Positions 53,218 through 63,163 of a DNA stretch of 64,000 nt are shown here, piece after piece. Source of the DNA: Comamonas sp. Lineage in GTDB: Bacteria > Pseudomonadota > Gammaproteobacteria > Burkholderiales > Burkholderiaceae_C. The DNA lies in contig JAQVCA010000002.1 of assembly GCA_028690035.1 (NCBI GenBank), positions 62,001 through 126,000 of the forward strand, in the 5' to 3' direction. The number at the start of each line of letters is the position of its first letter. The stretch's first letter is position 1. A model generated the notes under the pieces. It was not told the DNA's origin, did no database searches, and saw only the letters and a program-made list of their open reading frames with translations. Position numbers and translations under genes: made by a program.

Positions 53218-54638
53218 CAGCTGCCTGCGACTTTCATGCGTTCGATCAGGATGGAGCCCACGGTCTTGGCGCCCATGGTGTAGGCATCGGCACCAATGGC
53301 GGCAATGCCTTGGTACATGTCTTTGAGGTTGCCGGCGATGGTGATTTCTTGCACGGGGAAGGCGATCTCGCCGTTTTCCACCCAGAAGCCCGAGGCGCCG
53401 CGCGAATAGTCGCCCGTGACGTAGTTGACGCCCTGGCCCATCAGCTCGACCACAAACAGGCCGGTGCCCAGCTTTTTGAGCATGGCCGCCAAATCGTCGC
53501 CCTTTTTGGTGCGGCTGGAGGTCATCACCAAGTTGTGCGAGCCACCGGCATTGCCCGTGGTACGCATGCCCAGCTTGCGCGCCGAGTAGCTGGACAAAAA
53601 GTAGCCCTGCACACGCCCGCCATCGACCACCTTGCGTTGGTGGACCTGCACGCCCTCGTCGTCGAACGGGGAGCTGCCTTTGCCACCCAGGATGAACGGG
53701 TCTTCGTCAATGTGGATGTGTTTGGCAAACACCGGCTTGCCCAGGCTGTCGAGCAAGAAGGTGCTGCGTCGGTACAGCGCGCCGCCGCTGACCGCTTGCA
53801 CAAAGCTGCCCAGCAAGCCAGCGGCCAGGGGCGCCTCAAACAGCACCGGGCACTCGGTGGTGGGAATCTTGCGGCTGCCCAGGCGCGAGAGCGCGCGCTC
53901 AGCGGCGTAGCGGCCAATCACCTCGGGGCTGGCCAAGTCCAGCGCGTTGCGCTCGGAGCTGTACCAAAAATCGCGCTGCATTTCGCCGTTTTTGCCAGGC
54001 AGCGAGGCAATGGGCGACACCGACAAGCTGTGGCGCGAGCTGGCGTAGCCGCCGCAAAAGCCACGCGTATGGGCGCTGAAAAAGTGGCTTTGCTGGGCCG
54101 AGACGCTGGCGCCTTCGCTGTTGGTGATGCGCTTGTGCAGCGACAGGGCCGCATCTTCGCAGCGCAGCGCCAAGGCGGCGGCGTGTTCGCTGTCCAACGG
54201 GGCGCCATCGACCAGCCAGGGGTGGAACAGCTCCAGATCGCGGTGGCTGCTGTAGGGGGCGATATCGGCCTCGTCGGGCAGGCCAGCGGCGGGGTCTTCG
54301 GCGGTAAAGCGGGCGATGTCGTAAGCGGCCTGCACGGTTTGCTGCACCGCTGCGGGCGAAAAGTCGGACGTGCTGGCGTTGCCCCGGCGCTGGCCCAGGT
54401 ACACCGTCACGCCCAGGGATTTGTCGCGGTTGCGCTCCACCGTCTCTAAAGCGCCTTTGCGTACGCCGACGCTCAGGCCGCAGCCTTCCGAAGCGTCGGC
54501 CCCCGCATCGGTGGCCCCCAGTTTTTTGGCATGGCGCAGGGCCTGGTCGACCAAATCTTCAAAAAACGAACGGCTGTAGCTAAAGCCGGGCAGCGCTTGC
54601 TGGGCGCTGGTTGAGCGGGGAGCACGGGGGATTTTCAT
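53217..54638 (-). CDS. pmbA: PmbA/TldE metalloprotease-complex subunit
   Basis: 473 residues from MKIPRAPRSTSAQQALPGF, the TldE half of the TldD/TldE heterodimer that trims peptides (microcin B17, CcdA). Features: SVGVRKGALETVERNRDKSL at the N-terminus and GQGVNYVTGDYSRGASGFWV at the C-terminus. The HExxxH metal site resides in TldD, which is not in this window. It is divergent from darP. Confidence 0.93.
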   Translation of the reverse strand: MKIPRAPRSTSAQQALPGFSYSRSFFEDLVDQALRHAKKLGATDAGADASEGCGLSVGVRKGALETVERNRDKSLGVTVYLGQRRGNASTSDFSPAAVQQTVQAAYDIARFTAEDPAAGLPDEADIAPYSSHRDLELFHPWLVDGAPLDSEHAAALALRCEDAALSLHKRITNSEGASVSAQQSHFFSAHTRGFCGGYASSRHSLSVSPIASLPGKNGEMQRDFWYSSERNALDLASPEVIGRYAAERALSRLGSRKIPTTECPVLFEAPLAAGLLGSFVQAVSGGALYRRSTFLLDSLGKPVFAKHIHIDEDPFILGGKGSSPFDDEGVQVHQRKVVDGGRVQGYFLSSYSARKLGMRTTGNAGGSHNLVMTSSRTKKGDDLAAMLKKLGTGLFVVELMGQGVNYVTGDYSRGASGFWVENGEIAFPVQEITIAGNLKDMYQGIAAIGADAYTMGAKTVGSILIERMKVAGS

Positions 54639-54703
54639 AGGGCCGCTATGATACCGAGCCGCACAGCACCCCCGTGCTGCCACGCTATTGCTCATCAAAA
54701 AAC

Positions 54704-55420
54704 ATGCCACGCAAACTCAAAAAAGGCTACTACGTCAAAGGCGAATTCGTTGCCGAAGGCAGCGAACGCGACCTGCAGCTCAAGGCCGAACTCAAGGGCC
54801 TGCGCGATGCCGACGACAGCACCCGCCACGACCAGAAAAAAGAAAGCGACGCCCTACAAGCCCTGGGCAAAGAGTTGCTGGATCTGCCCCTAAAAACCCT
54901 CACCCGCCTGCAACTGCCCGAAAAACTGCACGACGCCCTGCTCGATTACCCACATCTGCCCAGCTTTGAGGCCAAGCGCCGCCAGATGCAGTTCATCGGC
55001 AAGCTGATGCGCAAGCTCGAAGACCACTACGTGGAGGCAGCGCGCAGCGCCCTGCACGAAATGCGCACGGGCACCGGCGCGCAGCAAACCCAGGTGTTGC
55101 TGGCCGAGCAGTGGCGCGATCGCCTGATTGCCAGCGATGAAGCCCTGACCACCTGGCTGCAACATTACCCAGGCACCGATGTGCAGCCGCTGCGCGCCTT
55201 GATCCGCCAAGCGCGCAAGGACCTGGCCGCCAGCGCCACGAGCACCCCCGCTGCCGATGCGCCGGATGCGCTGGATACGCCTGCGACCGAAGAAGCCAGT
55301 GCCCCCGGCAAAAAGAGCCGCTCCTACCGCGAGCTGTTCCAGTTGCTGCGCCAGAGCATCCAAGCCAGCGAAGCCGACCCCACCACAGACAACGAGCACG
55401 ATGACGACGCCGCAGATTGA
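54704..55420 (+). CDS. darP: Ribosome-associated protein YjgA/DarP
   Basis: 238 residues from MPRKLKKGYYVKGEFVAEGS. Family features: LKAELKG, LGKELLDLPLKTLTRLQLPE, LPSFEAKRRQMQFIGKLMRK. In E. coli DarP aids late maturation of the 50S peptidyl-transferase centre. The C-terminal 45 residues are Ala/Glu/Asp-rich. The stop overlaps the mog start by 20 bp. Confidence 0.9.
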   Translation: MPRKLKKGYYVKGEFVAEGSERDLQLKAELKGLRDADDSTRHDQKKESDALQALGKELLDLPLKTLTRLQLPEKLHDALLDYPHLPSFEAKRRQMQFIGKLMRKLEDHYVEAARSALHEMRTGTGAQQTQVLLAEQWRDRLIASDEALTTWLQHYPGTDVQPLRALIRQARKDLAASATSTPAADAPDALDTPATEEASAPGKKSRSYRELFQLLRQSIQASEADPTTDNEHDDDAAD

Positions 55421-56003
55421 CCCCATCACCATTGGCATTGTCTCGATCAGCGATCGCGCCAGCACCGGCGTTTATGAAGACAAGGGCCTGCCTGCGCTGC
55501 AAGCGTGGCTCACGCGCGCCATTGCCAATCCCATCACGTTTGTGGCGCGCCTGATTGCCGATGAGCAAGCGCTCATCAGCAGCACGCTCCAGGACTTGGT
55601 GGACACGCAGGGCTGCCACTTGGTGCTGACCACCGGCGGCACCGGCCCGGCACTGCGCGATGTCACGCCCGAAGCCACGCTGGCCGTGGCCGACAAGGAG
55701 CTGCCCGGCTTTGGCGAGCAAATGCGCCAAATCAGCCTGCGCTTTGTGCCCACCGCCATCTTGTCGCGCCAGGTGGCGGTGGTGCGCGGCCAGGCGCTGA
55801 TCATCAACCTGCCCGGCCAGCCCAAGGCCATCGCCGAAACGCTCGAAGGCCTCAAGGACGAGCATGGCAGCAACGTGGTGCCCGGCATTTTTGCTGCGGT
55901 GCCCTATTGCATCGACCTGATTGGTGGGCCTTACCTCTACACCGATGAACAGGTGATCCGCGCTTTTCGGCCCAAAAACGCCCAGCGCCCGCCATTGGTG
56001 TAA
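55401..56003 (+). CDS. mog: Molybdopterin adenylyltransferase
   Basis: 200 residues from MTTPQIDPITIGIVSISDRA. It activates molybdopterin with AMP before molybdate insertion. MoCF signature HLVLTTGGTGPALRDVTPEA, then NLPGQPKAIAETLEGL. It overlaps darP by 20 bp, so the two are translated together; no other molybdenum-cofactor gene is nearby. Confidence 0.94.
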   Translation: MTTPQIDPITIGIVSISDRASTGVYEDKGLPALQAWLTRAIANPITFVARLIADEQALISSTLQDLVDTQGCHLVLTTGGTGPALRDVTPEATLAVADKELPGFGEQMRQISLRFVPTAILSRQVAVVRGQALIINLPGQPKAIAETLEGLKDEHGSNVVPGIFAAVPYCIDLIGGPYLYTDEQVIRAFRPKNAQRPPLV

Positions 56004-56046
56004 AGGCGGCTGGTCTCAGCGACACCCCACGACTGGAGGCCGGAAG

Positions 56047-57054
56047 GTGGCAGAGGAAATTCGCAGCACCGATCTCAAAACGATCATCCACTCCAAGCGG
56101 GCCCAGATTTACTACCTGGAACACTGCCGCGTACTGGTCAACGGTGGCCGGGTGGAGTACGTGACCGATGCGGGCAAAAAAAGCCTGTACTGGAACATCC
56201 CCATCGCCAACACCACAAGCATTTTGCTGGGCACCGGCACCTCCATCACCCAGGCTGCCATGCGCGAGCTGGCCAAGGCAGGTGTGCTGGTGGGTTTTTG
56301 CGGTGGCGGTGGTACGCCGCTCTTCAGTGCCAATGAGGTGGATGTTGAGGTGGCCTGGCTGACGCCGCAGAGCGAATACCGGCCCACCGAGTACCTGCAA
56401 GCCTGGGTGAAGTTCTGGTTTGACGACGCACTGCGCCTGCACGCTGCCCAGCAGCTGCAAACAGCACGGCTACAGCGCCTGCAAGCAGCGTGGGACACCC
56501 GGGCGCTGCGCGATGCTGGCTTTGTGGCCGATACCTCGCGCCTGCAAGCCCTGGTGGCGCAGTTCACGCAACGCATCGCCCATGCGCCCGACGTCACCAC
56601 ACTGCTCACCGACGAAGCCCAACTGACCAAAGCCTTGTTCAAACTTGCTGTGGAGGCGGTAGGTTACGGGGACTTCACCCGCGCCAAACGCGGCACGGGC
56701 ACCGATGCAGCCAACCGCTTTTTGGACCACGGCAACTACCTGGCCTACGGCCTGGGCGCCACCGCCACCTGGGTGCTGGGACTGCCCCACGGACTGGCCG
56801 TGCTGCATGGCAAGACACGGCGGGGCGGCTTGGTGTTTGATGCCGCTGATCTGGTCAAAGATGCCGTGATCCTGCCCCAGGCCTTTCTGTCGGCCATGCG
56901 CGGCGATGAAGAACAGCAGTTTCGCCGCCAGTGCATTGAGGCACTCACACGCAGCGAATCGCTCGATTTCATGATCGAGACCCTGCAACAGATTGCCACC
57001 TCCACCGCGCGCCTGGCAGGTGTACAGGTGCCTGGGCAGGGGGCTGCGGCATGA
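56047..57054 (+). CDS. cas1: CRISPR-associated endonuclease Cas1, type I-F
   Basis: Integrase of spacer acquisition. 335 residues with a GTG start, 43 bp after mog. The active-site metal ligands are in place: Glu190 in TDEAQLTKALF, His248 in GLPHGLAVLHG and Asp268 in FDAADLVKD. The N-terminal beta domain starts IIHSKRAQIYYLEHC. It is fused to no other domain; its partner, Cas2, is the N-terminal part of the next protein. Its stop overlaps the cas3 start (ATGA). Confidence 0.97.
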   Translation: MAEEIRSTDLKTIIHSKRAQIYYLEHCRVLVNGGRVEYVTDAGKKSLYWNIPIANTTSILLGTGTSITQAAMRELAKAGVLVGFCGGGGTPLFSANEVDVEVAWLTPQSEYRPTEYLQAWVKFWFDDALRLHAAQQLQTARLQRLQAAWDTRALRDAGFVADTSRLQALVAQFTQRIAHAPDVTTLLTDEAQLTKALFKLAVEAVGYGDFTRAKRGTGTDAANRFLDHGNYLAYGLGATATWVLGLPHGLAVLHGKTRRGGLVFDAADLVKDAVILPQAFLSAMRGDEEQQFRRQCIEALTRSESLDFMIETLQQIATSTARLAGVQVPGQGAAA

Positions 57055-60000
57055 ACGTACTGCTTGTCTCCCAATGCTCCAAGCGCGCCTTGACCGAAAC
57101 CCGGCGCATCCTCGACCAGTTTGCCGAACGCCGCGGCGAGCGCACGTGGCAAACCCCCATCACCCAGGCGGGGCTGGACACCCTGCGCAAGCTGCTGCGC
57201 CAGACAGCGCGCAAAAACACCGCCGTGGCCTGCCACTGGATTCGCGGGCGCGACCACAGCGAACTGCTGTGGGTGGTGGGCGATGCCAGCCAGTTCAACG
57301 ACCAGGGTGCTGTGCCCACCAACACCACCACCAGCAACGTGCTGCGCACGGGTGATGAAAACGCCTGGCACCACCTGCCGCACATCACAGCCCTGGCCGC
57401 CTTGGCAGCCCTGTTGCACGACTTGGGCAAAGCCACGCAGGCATTCCAAGACAAGCTCAAGAACCCAGGACTGCACGAGCGCAACCACTACCGCCATGAA
57501 TGGGTATCGGTGCGGCTGTTCCAGGCGTTTGTGGGGCAGGACGACGACGCAGGCTGGCTGCAGCGGCTGGCAGGCTGCGCAGCACCGAGCACCGATGCGC
57601 AAGCCTTTGAGTCGCTGTGGCTGAACCATGCCAGCGGGCGGCTGCTGCGCGATGGGCTGGACGAGCCCCAGGCCCAGCAGCGCTTGCCCTTCGCCCACCT
57701 GCCACCCCTGGCCCAGGCCGTGGCCTGGCTGGTGTTCACCCACCACCGCCTGCCCTGCATGCCCGTGAAGCAAGCGCAAGGCATCGATACCGACGGCCTG
57801 GAAGACAACACGCATACCCACCGCCGCTTTGGTGCGCGCCCCAGCTTCATCAACACCAGCGATTTAGAGGATGTGTTGCTGCGCATCAGCGCCGACTGGA
57901 ACGAACCCCGTGAAAGCGTACCCGCCGCAGCACGCGCCGCCCACTGGCACTTCCCGCACGGGCTGCCCGTCACCCAGCCTGCCTGGCGCAAAAAGGCAGC
58001 CCGCTACGCACACAAACTGCTGGAACAGTCGCAAGCCCCCGGCCAAAGCATGGTGCTGCACGACCCCTTTGCCATGCACGTCGCCCGCCTGTGCCTGATG
58101 CTGGCCGATCACCACTATTCCAGCCTCACCGATGAAAGCCAGCGCACCCCGTACCGCAACGCGGCCTATCCACTCTATGCCAATACGCGCCGCAATGACT
58201 ACCAAAAAGATAGCTGCTCGCGCTTGCTGGATAAGGGTAAAAGCCAAATTTTTAACCAAACCTTAGATGAACACCTGCTGGGTGTGCAGGCCCACGCCAC
58301 GCTGGTGGCACGCTCCCTGCCCAGCCTCACGCACAGCCTGCCCGCACTCAAGCAGCACAAGCCCCTGAAAAAACGCAGCGCCGACCCGCGCTTTGCCTGG
58401 CAAGACAAGGCCGCCGAGCTGGCCGCCAGCGTGCGCGCCCGTGCGGCGCACGCTGGCGCATTCATCGTCAACATGGCCTCTACCGGCTGCGGCAAGACGC
58501 TGGGCAACGCCCGGGTGATGAACGCGCTGGCCGACCCAGCGACCGGCCTGCGCTGCGCCTTTGCCATGGGACTGCGCACACTCACGCTGCAAACTGGGCG
58601 CGTGTTCCAGCACGATCTGCAACTGAACGACGAGCAACTGGCCATCCAAGTCGGCGGCGCGGCCAGCCGGGCGCTGTTTGACTACTGGGAACAGCAGGCC
58701 GAAGCCACCGGCTCGGCCTCCAGCCAAGCGCTGCTGGACGAAGCAGGCACTGTGCTGTTTGAGGGCAACGACCAGCACCCGCTACTGCAGCGCCTGACCG
58801 ACGACGCCAAAGCCCGCGCGCTGATTGCCGCACCCCTGCTGGTCTGCACCGTGGACCACCTCACCCCTGCCACCGAAAGCCTGCGCGGGGGCCGCCAAAT
58901 AGCGCCCATGCTGCGCCTGCTGACCAGCGATTTGGTGCTGGACGAGCCTGACGATTTCGACATGGCCGACCTGCCCGCCCTCACCCGGCTGGTGCATTGG
59001 GCGGGCCTGCTAGGCAGCCGGGTGCTGCTGTCCTCGGCCACGCTGGCGCCTGCGCTGGTGGAAGGGTTGTTTTTGGCCTACCGCGCCGGGCGTGCCGTGT
59101 ACCAGCAGCACCGCAGCGAGCGGCCCAGCGAGCCGGTGAACATCTGTTGCCTGTGGATCGACGAGTTCCACCAAACCACGCAAGACTGCGCGGACGGGCC
59201 AGCCTTCCGCGAGGCGCACAGCCAGTACGTGCGCAAGCGCATTGCCAAGCTGCAGCTGACCGAGGTGCGGCGCTTGGCGCAGATTGCGCCTTTGCCCGAT
59301 ACATGGAGCAGCTTGGACGAAGCCGAGCGCCGCAAGGACTTTGCCCGCCTGGTGCTGGAGCAAGCCTGGCAGCTGCACCAGCAGCCTCACAACCACAGCA
59401 CCGACAAGACCAGTGGCAAGTGCGTGAGCCTAGGCCTTATTCGCATGGCCAACATCGCGCCGCTGTACGACGTGGCCCTGGCCATGTATGCGCTGGGCGC
59501 CCCGGCCCCCGGCGTGCGCGTTCACCTGTGCGTGTACCACGCGCAGTTCCCGCTGCTGCTGCGCTCGGCCATCGAGCAGCAGCTGGACACTTTGCTCAAC
59601 CGCCGAGGTGCCCACAACGACCACGACCCCGCACTACAACGCCCCGCCCTGCGTGCCCTCATCGACGCCCACCCTGAACGGCACCACCTGTTTATCGTGC
59701 TGGGCAGCCCCGTCACGGAAGTGGGGCGCGATCACGACTACGACTGGGCCGTGGTCGAGCCCTCGTCCATGCGCTCGCTCATCCAGCTGGCCGGGCGCGT
59801 GCGGCGGCACCGGCCTGGGGCCGTGGGCGGGGTGAACATGGTGGTGCTGGACAGCAACTTGCGGCATTTCAAAACACCCGGTCGGCCTGCGTACGAAAAG
59901 CCGGGATTTGAAACCGCACACGCACCCTTTCAGCTCAAGTCGCACTATTTGCACGACCTGCTGTCGCGCGAGGTGGGCAAAGCCGCAGCATGGGCCGTGG

Positions 60001-60554
60001 ATGCACAGCCGCGCATTGCCCTGCCCACCGACAAGCTGCTCCCCAGCCGCCGCTGGACAGACCTGGAACACGCCCGCATGCACGACAGCCTACTGCCCAA
60101 GCCACCAGGCACCGCAACGCCCACCCACGCAGCCTGTCTGCACTGGCACGAGCCACAACCGGACGCGCCACGCTCCCTGTGGCTCACCGGCCTGCTGCCA
60201 CAGTTCCAACGCTTTCGCTACGACCCACAGCAGCGCGACGACGTGGCCCTGCTGCCAGACGAAGAGGAAGAAACACTGTTACTGCACCGCGTGCAAGACG
60301 GAAAGCGCCGCTACGAGAAGCTTTACGTGCCCATCCACCAAAGCCTGTGCCACCCGGTGCCCGCAGCGCAGCTGGCATCACCCAGCGTATCGCCCTGGCC
60401 GCAGGTGAATGGGATGGCGGAACTGGCTGCGCTGGCGCAAGCCCAGGGCTTGTCGCTGGAGCAGTGCGCACGGCGCTATGCCACGGCCAGCCTGCCTGAA
60501 TCGCAGGCGGGCTGGTGGTGGGATGAGCGTTTGGGCTTTAGCAAGAAAGCCTGA
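57051..60554 (+). CDS. cas3: Cas2-3 fusion, type I-F nuclease-helicase
   Basis: 1167 residues. Cas2 domain 1-95 (MNVLLVSQCSKRALTETRRI); HD nuclease with LLHDLGK at 121-127 (His123, Asp124). SF2 helicase: Walker A TGCGKT with Lys482, DEPD at 631-634, SSATLAP motif III, and the C-terminal GRVRRHRPGAVGG motif VI. It degrades target DNA recruited by the Csy complex and joins Cas1 in adaptation. Odd: residues about 384-401, between YANT and NQTLDEHLL, are encoded by a palindromic repeat fragment. Confidence 0.97.
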   Translation: MNVLLVSQCSKRALTETRRILDQFAERRGERTWQTPITQAGLDTLRKLLRQTARKNTAVACHWIRGRDHSELLWVVGDASQFNDQGAVPTNTTTSNVLRTGDENAWHHLPHITALAALAALLHDLGKATQAFQDKLKNPGLHERNHYRHEWVSVRLFQAFVGQDDDAGWLQRLAGCAAPSTDAQAFESLWLNHASGRLLRDGLDEPQAQQRLPFAHLPPLAQAVAWLVFTHHRLPCMPVKQAQGIDTDGLEDNTHTHRRFGARPSFINTSDLEDVLLRISADWNEPRESVPAAARAAHWHFPHGLPVTQPAWRKKAARYAHKLLEQSQAPGQSMVLHDPFAMHVARLCLMLADHHYSSLTDESQRTPYRNAAYPLYANTRRNDYQKDSCSRLLDKGKSQIFNQTLDEHLLGVQAHATLVARSLPSLTHSLPALKQHKPLKKRSADPRFAWQDKAAELAASVRARAAHAGAFIVNMASTGCGKTLGNARVMNALADPATGLRCAFAMGLRTLTLQTGRVFQHDLQLNDEQLAIQVGGAASRALFDYWEQQAEATGSASSQALLDEAGTVLFEGNDQHPLLQRLTDDAKARALIAAPLLVCTVDHLTPATESLRGGRQIAPMLRLLTSDLVLDEPDDFDMADLPALTRLVHWAGLLGSRVLLSSATLAPALVEGLFLAYRAGRAVYQQHRSERPSEPVNICCLWIDEFHQTTQDCADGPAFREAHSQYVRKRIAKLQLTEVRRLAQIAPLPDTWSSLDEAERRKDFARLVLEQAWQLHQQPHNHSTDKTSGKCVSLGLIRMANIAPLYDVALAMYALGAPAPGVRVHLCVYHAQFPLLLRSAIEQQLDTLLNRRGAHNDHDPALQRPALRALIDAHPERHHLFIVLGSPVTEVGRDHDYDWAVVEPSSMRSLIQLAGRVRRHRPGAVGGVNMVVLDSNLRHFKTPGRPAYEKPGFETAHAPFQLKSHYLHDLLSREVGKAAAWAVDAQPRIALPTDKLLPSRRWTDLEHARMHDSLLPKPPGTATPTHAACLHWHEPQPDAPRSLWLTGLLPQFQRFRYDPQQRDDVALLPDEEEETLLLHRVQDGKRRYEKLYVPIHQSLCHPVPAAQLASPSVSPWPQVNGMAELAALAQAQGLSLEQCARRYATASLPESQAGWWWDERLGFSKKA
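58202..58256 (+). repeat. Palindromic repeat fragment inside cas3
   Basis: AAAAAGATAGCTGCTCGCGC followed by TTGCTGGATAAGGG and an AT-rich run matches the left half of the family and lies in frame with cas3, encoding DSCSRLLDKGKSQIF. No stop arises. Confidence 0.75.
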
Positions 60555-60666
60555 GCTGCCTGTGCGGCAGATCAAAAGATACTCACAGATGATTTTCTAA
60601 GCTGCGTTTTCTGCAGATATTCACATATGATGGCTGCTCATTTTAGCTACCAGGAGTGAGGGTCGA

Positions 60667-62034
60667 GTGAAAAATGAAGCACCACCAGCGGATCACGCCA
60701 GCTATTGCGAGGCGATTGCAGCCTTCTTACAAGAGAGACTGCACGCCAAACTTGACAAGCTGAAAGACGAAGAAGACGACAAACGCCAGGAGGTGCTGGC
60801 GCAGCATCAACCCACCGCCTGGCTAGAAGATGCAGCACGGCGCGTGCAGCAAATCCAGGCCGTCACCCACGCCCTCAAACCCATCCACCCCGATGCGCGC
60901 GGCACCAACCTGTATGTAGAGCCCAGCACCCTGCCCGCGCTGGCCGAACTGGGCAGCCACGCATTGGGTGAGTGCTTTGTGGGCGATGTGGTGGGCAATG
61001 CGGCGGCGCTGGATGTGTACAAACTGCTCAAGCTGGAAGTACACGGGCGCAGCCTGCTCACCGCCCTGCTGGCGCACGATGCCGATGCCCTGGCCGCCCT
61101 GCACACCGACCCGCAACAAGCCCAGGCGCTGCGCGATGCCTTGGTGTCGCTCACCCAGCCCCGCGCTGAAAGCCCCAGCAGCCACACCCTGGCCAAGCAG
61201 CTGTACTGGCTCACGGGCAGCGATGCCTGCGACGATGCCCACTACACCCTGCTGGCCCCGCTGTACGCCACCTCGCTGGCCCATGCGGTACACGCCCAGG
61301 TGCAGGAAGACCGTTTTGGCGAAGCCAACAAGGCCGCCCGCCAAGCGCGGCGCGAACGCAAGATGCATGACGGCGTATTCCACGACTACCCCGGCTTGGC
61401 GGTACAGAACATGGGCGGCACCAAGCCGCAGAACATCAGCCAACTCAACAGCGAACGGCGGGGTGTGAACTACCTGCTGTCGTCGCTGCCGCCAAAGTGG
61501 CAGACCAGCGCAGTGCGGTTGCCGGTGCATGCGGCTTCCGTGTTCGACCGATTGTTTATCGCCCGGCCCGAAGTGCGGAACACCGTGCGGGCGCTGCGGG
61601 TGTTTTTGGAGTCCAACCCCGACGCCAACCTGGCCACCCGTGAGCGGCGCGAGGCCTTGCTGGACACACTGGTGGACGAGCTGGTGTCGCTGGCTGCCGA
61701 GTTGCAACAGCTCCTGCCGCCGGGCTGGAGCCGGGATGACGAGCGCTTTGCCAAGCTGCACCGCAGCGAACAGCTGTGGCTAGACCCACTGCGCGCCGAA
61801 CAACCCGACGAAGCCGACTTTGCCCGCGAGTGGCTGCAGCTGGACTGGCCTGCCGTTGTAGGCCAGCGCTTTGCCAACTGGCTGAACGCGCAACTGCGCG
61901 GCAAGCTGCCGCTGGGCGATGCCGAAGCGCGCGCCTGGGAAAAAGAGCTGCTGACCGACGAGGACGGCTTTCAACAGCAACTGCGCGCACTGCGCCAGCG
62001 GCTGAACCACACCGCCACGGAGGCCACGCCATGA
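60667..62034 (+). CDS. csy1: Type I-F Cascade large subunit Csy1 (Cas8f)
   Basis: 455 residues with GTG start; GGAG 10 bases upstream. It recognises the PAM with Csy2. Family features: GLAVQNMGGTKPQNISQLNS (about 240-260) and LPPKWQTS. The 112-bp gap before it holds a CTGCC-TGTG-CGGCAG hairpin and a TATGAT element (60627-60632), perhaps a promoter for csy genes. The C-terminus overlaps csy2 start (ATGA). Confidence 0.95.
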   Translation: MKNEAPPADHASYCEAIAAFLQERLHAKLDKLKDEEDDKRQEVLAQHQPTAWLEDAARRVQQIQAVTHALKPIHPDARGTNLYVEPSTLPALAELGSHALGECFVGDVVGNAAALDVYKLLKLEVHGRSLLTALLAHDADALAALHTDPQQAQALRDALVSLTQPRAESPSSHTLAKQLYWLTGSDACDDAHYTLLAPLYATSLAHAVHAQVQEDRFGEANKAARQARRERKMHDGVFHDYPGLAVQNMGGTKPQNISQLNSERRGVNYLLSSLPPKWQTSAVRLPVHAASVFDRLFIARPEVRNTVRALRVFLESNPDANLATRERREALLDTLVDELVSLAAELQQLLPPGWSRDDERFAKLHRSEQLWLDPLRAEQPDEADFAREWLQLDWPAVVGQRFANWLNAQLRGKLPLGDAEARAWEKELLTDEDGFQQQLRALRQRLNHTATEATP

Positions 62035-63113
62035 CGCAACCCCAAGCCATCCTCGTCCTCCCCCACCTGCGCATTCAAAACGCCAATGCGATTGCCAGCC
62101 CGCTGACGCACGGCTTCCCCTCCATCACGGCCTTTACCGGCGTGATGTGGGCGCTGCAGCGCAAGCTGGCCCAAGCTGGCGTGCCGCTGCAGCTGCACGG
62201 CGTGGGCGTGGTGTGCCACCACCACCAAGAGCAGGTCACGCAAGGCTATGTGCGCAACTTCAACCTGACGCGCAACCCCGTCGGCAAAGACGGCAGCACC
62301 GCTGCCATCGTGGAAGAAGGCCGCATGCACCTGCAGCTCACGCTGGTGCTGGCCGTGTCAGAAAAGCGCACGCCCGGCACCCCGGCGGCGCTGGTGCAAG
62401 GCAACCAAACCCAGCTGGACGACTGGGCGGCGCAGGCCGGTCACCTCCTGGCGGGTATGCGCGTGGCGGGCGGCAGTGTGCTGCCATCGCGCCCCGAGCC
62501 CGGCAAACGCGTGCGGCCTTGGATGGCCGTCGTGCCCGAAGACCCTGTGGCAGCAGAGAAGGCATTCCGCCAATGGCGGCGCCAGTGGCTGCCGGGCTTT
62601 GCCCTGGTGGGGCGTGATGACCTGCTGGCCCAGCGCCTGCAAGCGCTGCGCGCCAGCCAACCCACCGCCACGCTGCTGGACGCCTGGCTGCACGCGGCGC
62701 GCTTCAATTACGCGCCGGTGCTGCCTGAAGGCGCAGCGCCTGTGCCCGACGGGCAGGTGCCGTGGGCCGACCCTCAGCGCCGCAAAGGCAGCGGCTGGAT
62801 CGTGCCCATCCCCGTGGGCTATGCCGCACTCACGCCCCAGGCCCACGCTGCCGGTACGGTGCGCAACGCGCGCGATGCCAGCGTGCCGCTGCACTTTGTG
62901 GAATCGGTCTACGCGCTGGGCGAGTGGATCAGCCCGCACCGCCTGACGCACCTGGGCCAGCTGCTGTGGCATGCCGAAACCGACGATGCCCTGGGCCTGT
63001 ACCGCTGCCGCAATGGCTACCAACCGCCGCCAGCGGACGACGCCACCGCGGCCCACACAGACACGGACACGCAAGACGCATGGGACGACGATGAAGCCTA
63101 TGCCTACACCTAA
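62031..63113 (+). CDS. csy2: Type I-F Cascade subunit Csy2 (Cas5f)
   Basis: 360 residues from [20 protein letters not shown]. Family motifs: [53 protein letters not shown] and [18 protein letters not shown]. It caps the 5' end of the crRNA and pairs with Csy1. The C-terminus is acidic ([16 protein letters not shown]). It overlaps csy1 by 4 bp; csy3 starts 50 bp later. Confidence 0.95.
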   Translation: MTQPQAILVLPHLRIQNANAIASPLTHGFPSITAFTGVMWALQRKLAQAGVPLQLHGVGVVCHHHQEQVTQGYVRNFNLTRNPVGKDGSTAAIVEEGRMHLQLTLVLAVSEKRTPGTPAALVQGNQTQLDDWAAQAGHLLAGMRVAGGSVLPSRPEPGKRVRPWMAVVPEDPVAAEKAFRQWRRQWLPGFALVGRDDLLAQRLQALRASQPTATLLDAWLHAARFNYAPVLPEGAAPVPDGQVPWADPQRRKGSGWIVPIPVGYAALTPQAHAAGTVRNARDASVPLHFVESVYALGEWISPHRLTHLGQLLWHAETDDALGLYRCRNGYQPPPADDATAAHTDTDTQDAWDDDEAYAYT

Positions 63114-63163
63114 CTCCCCACGCCCATCGCCCCCTCCCAGCACCTTTTGGAAAGACTGACACC

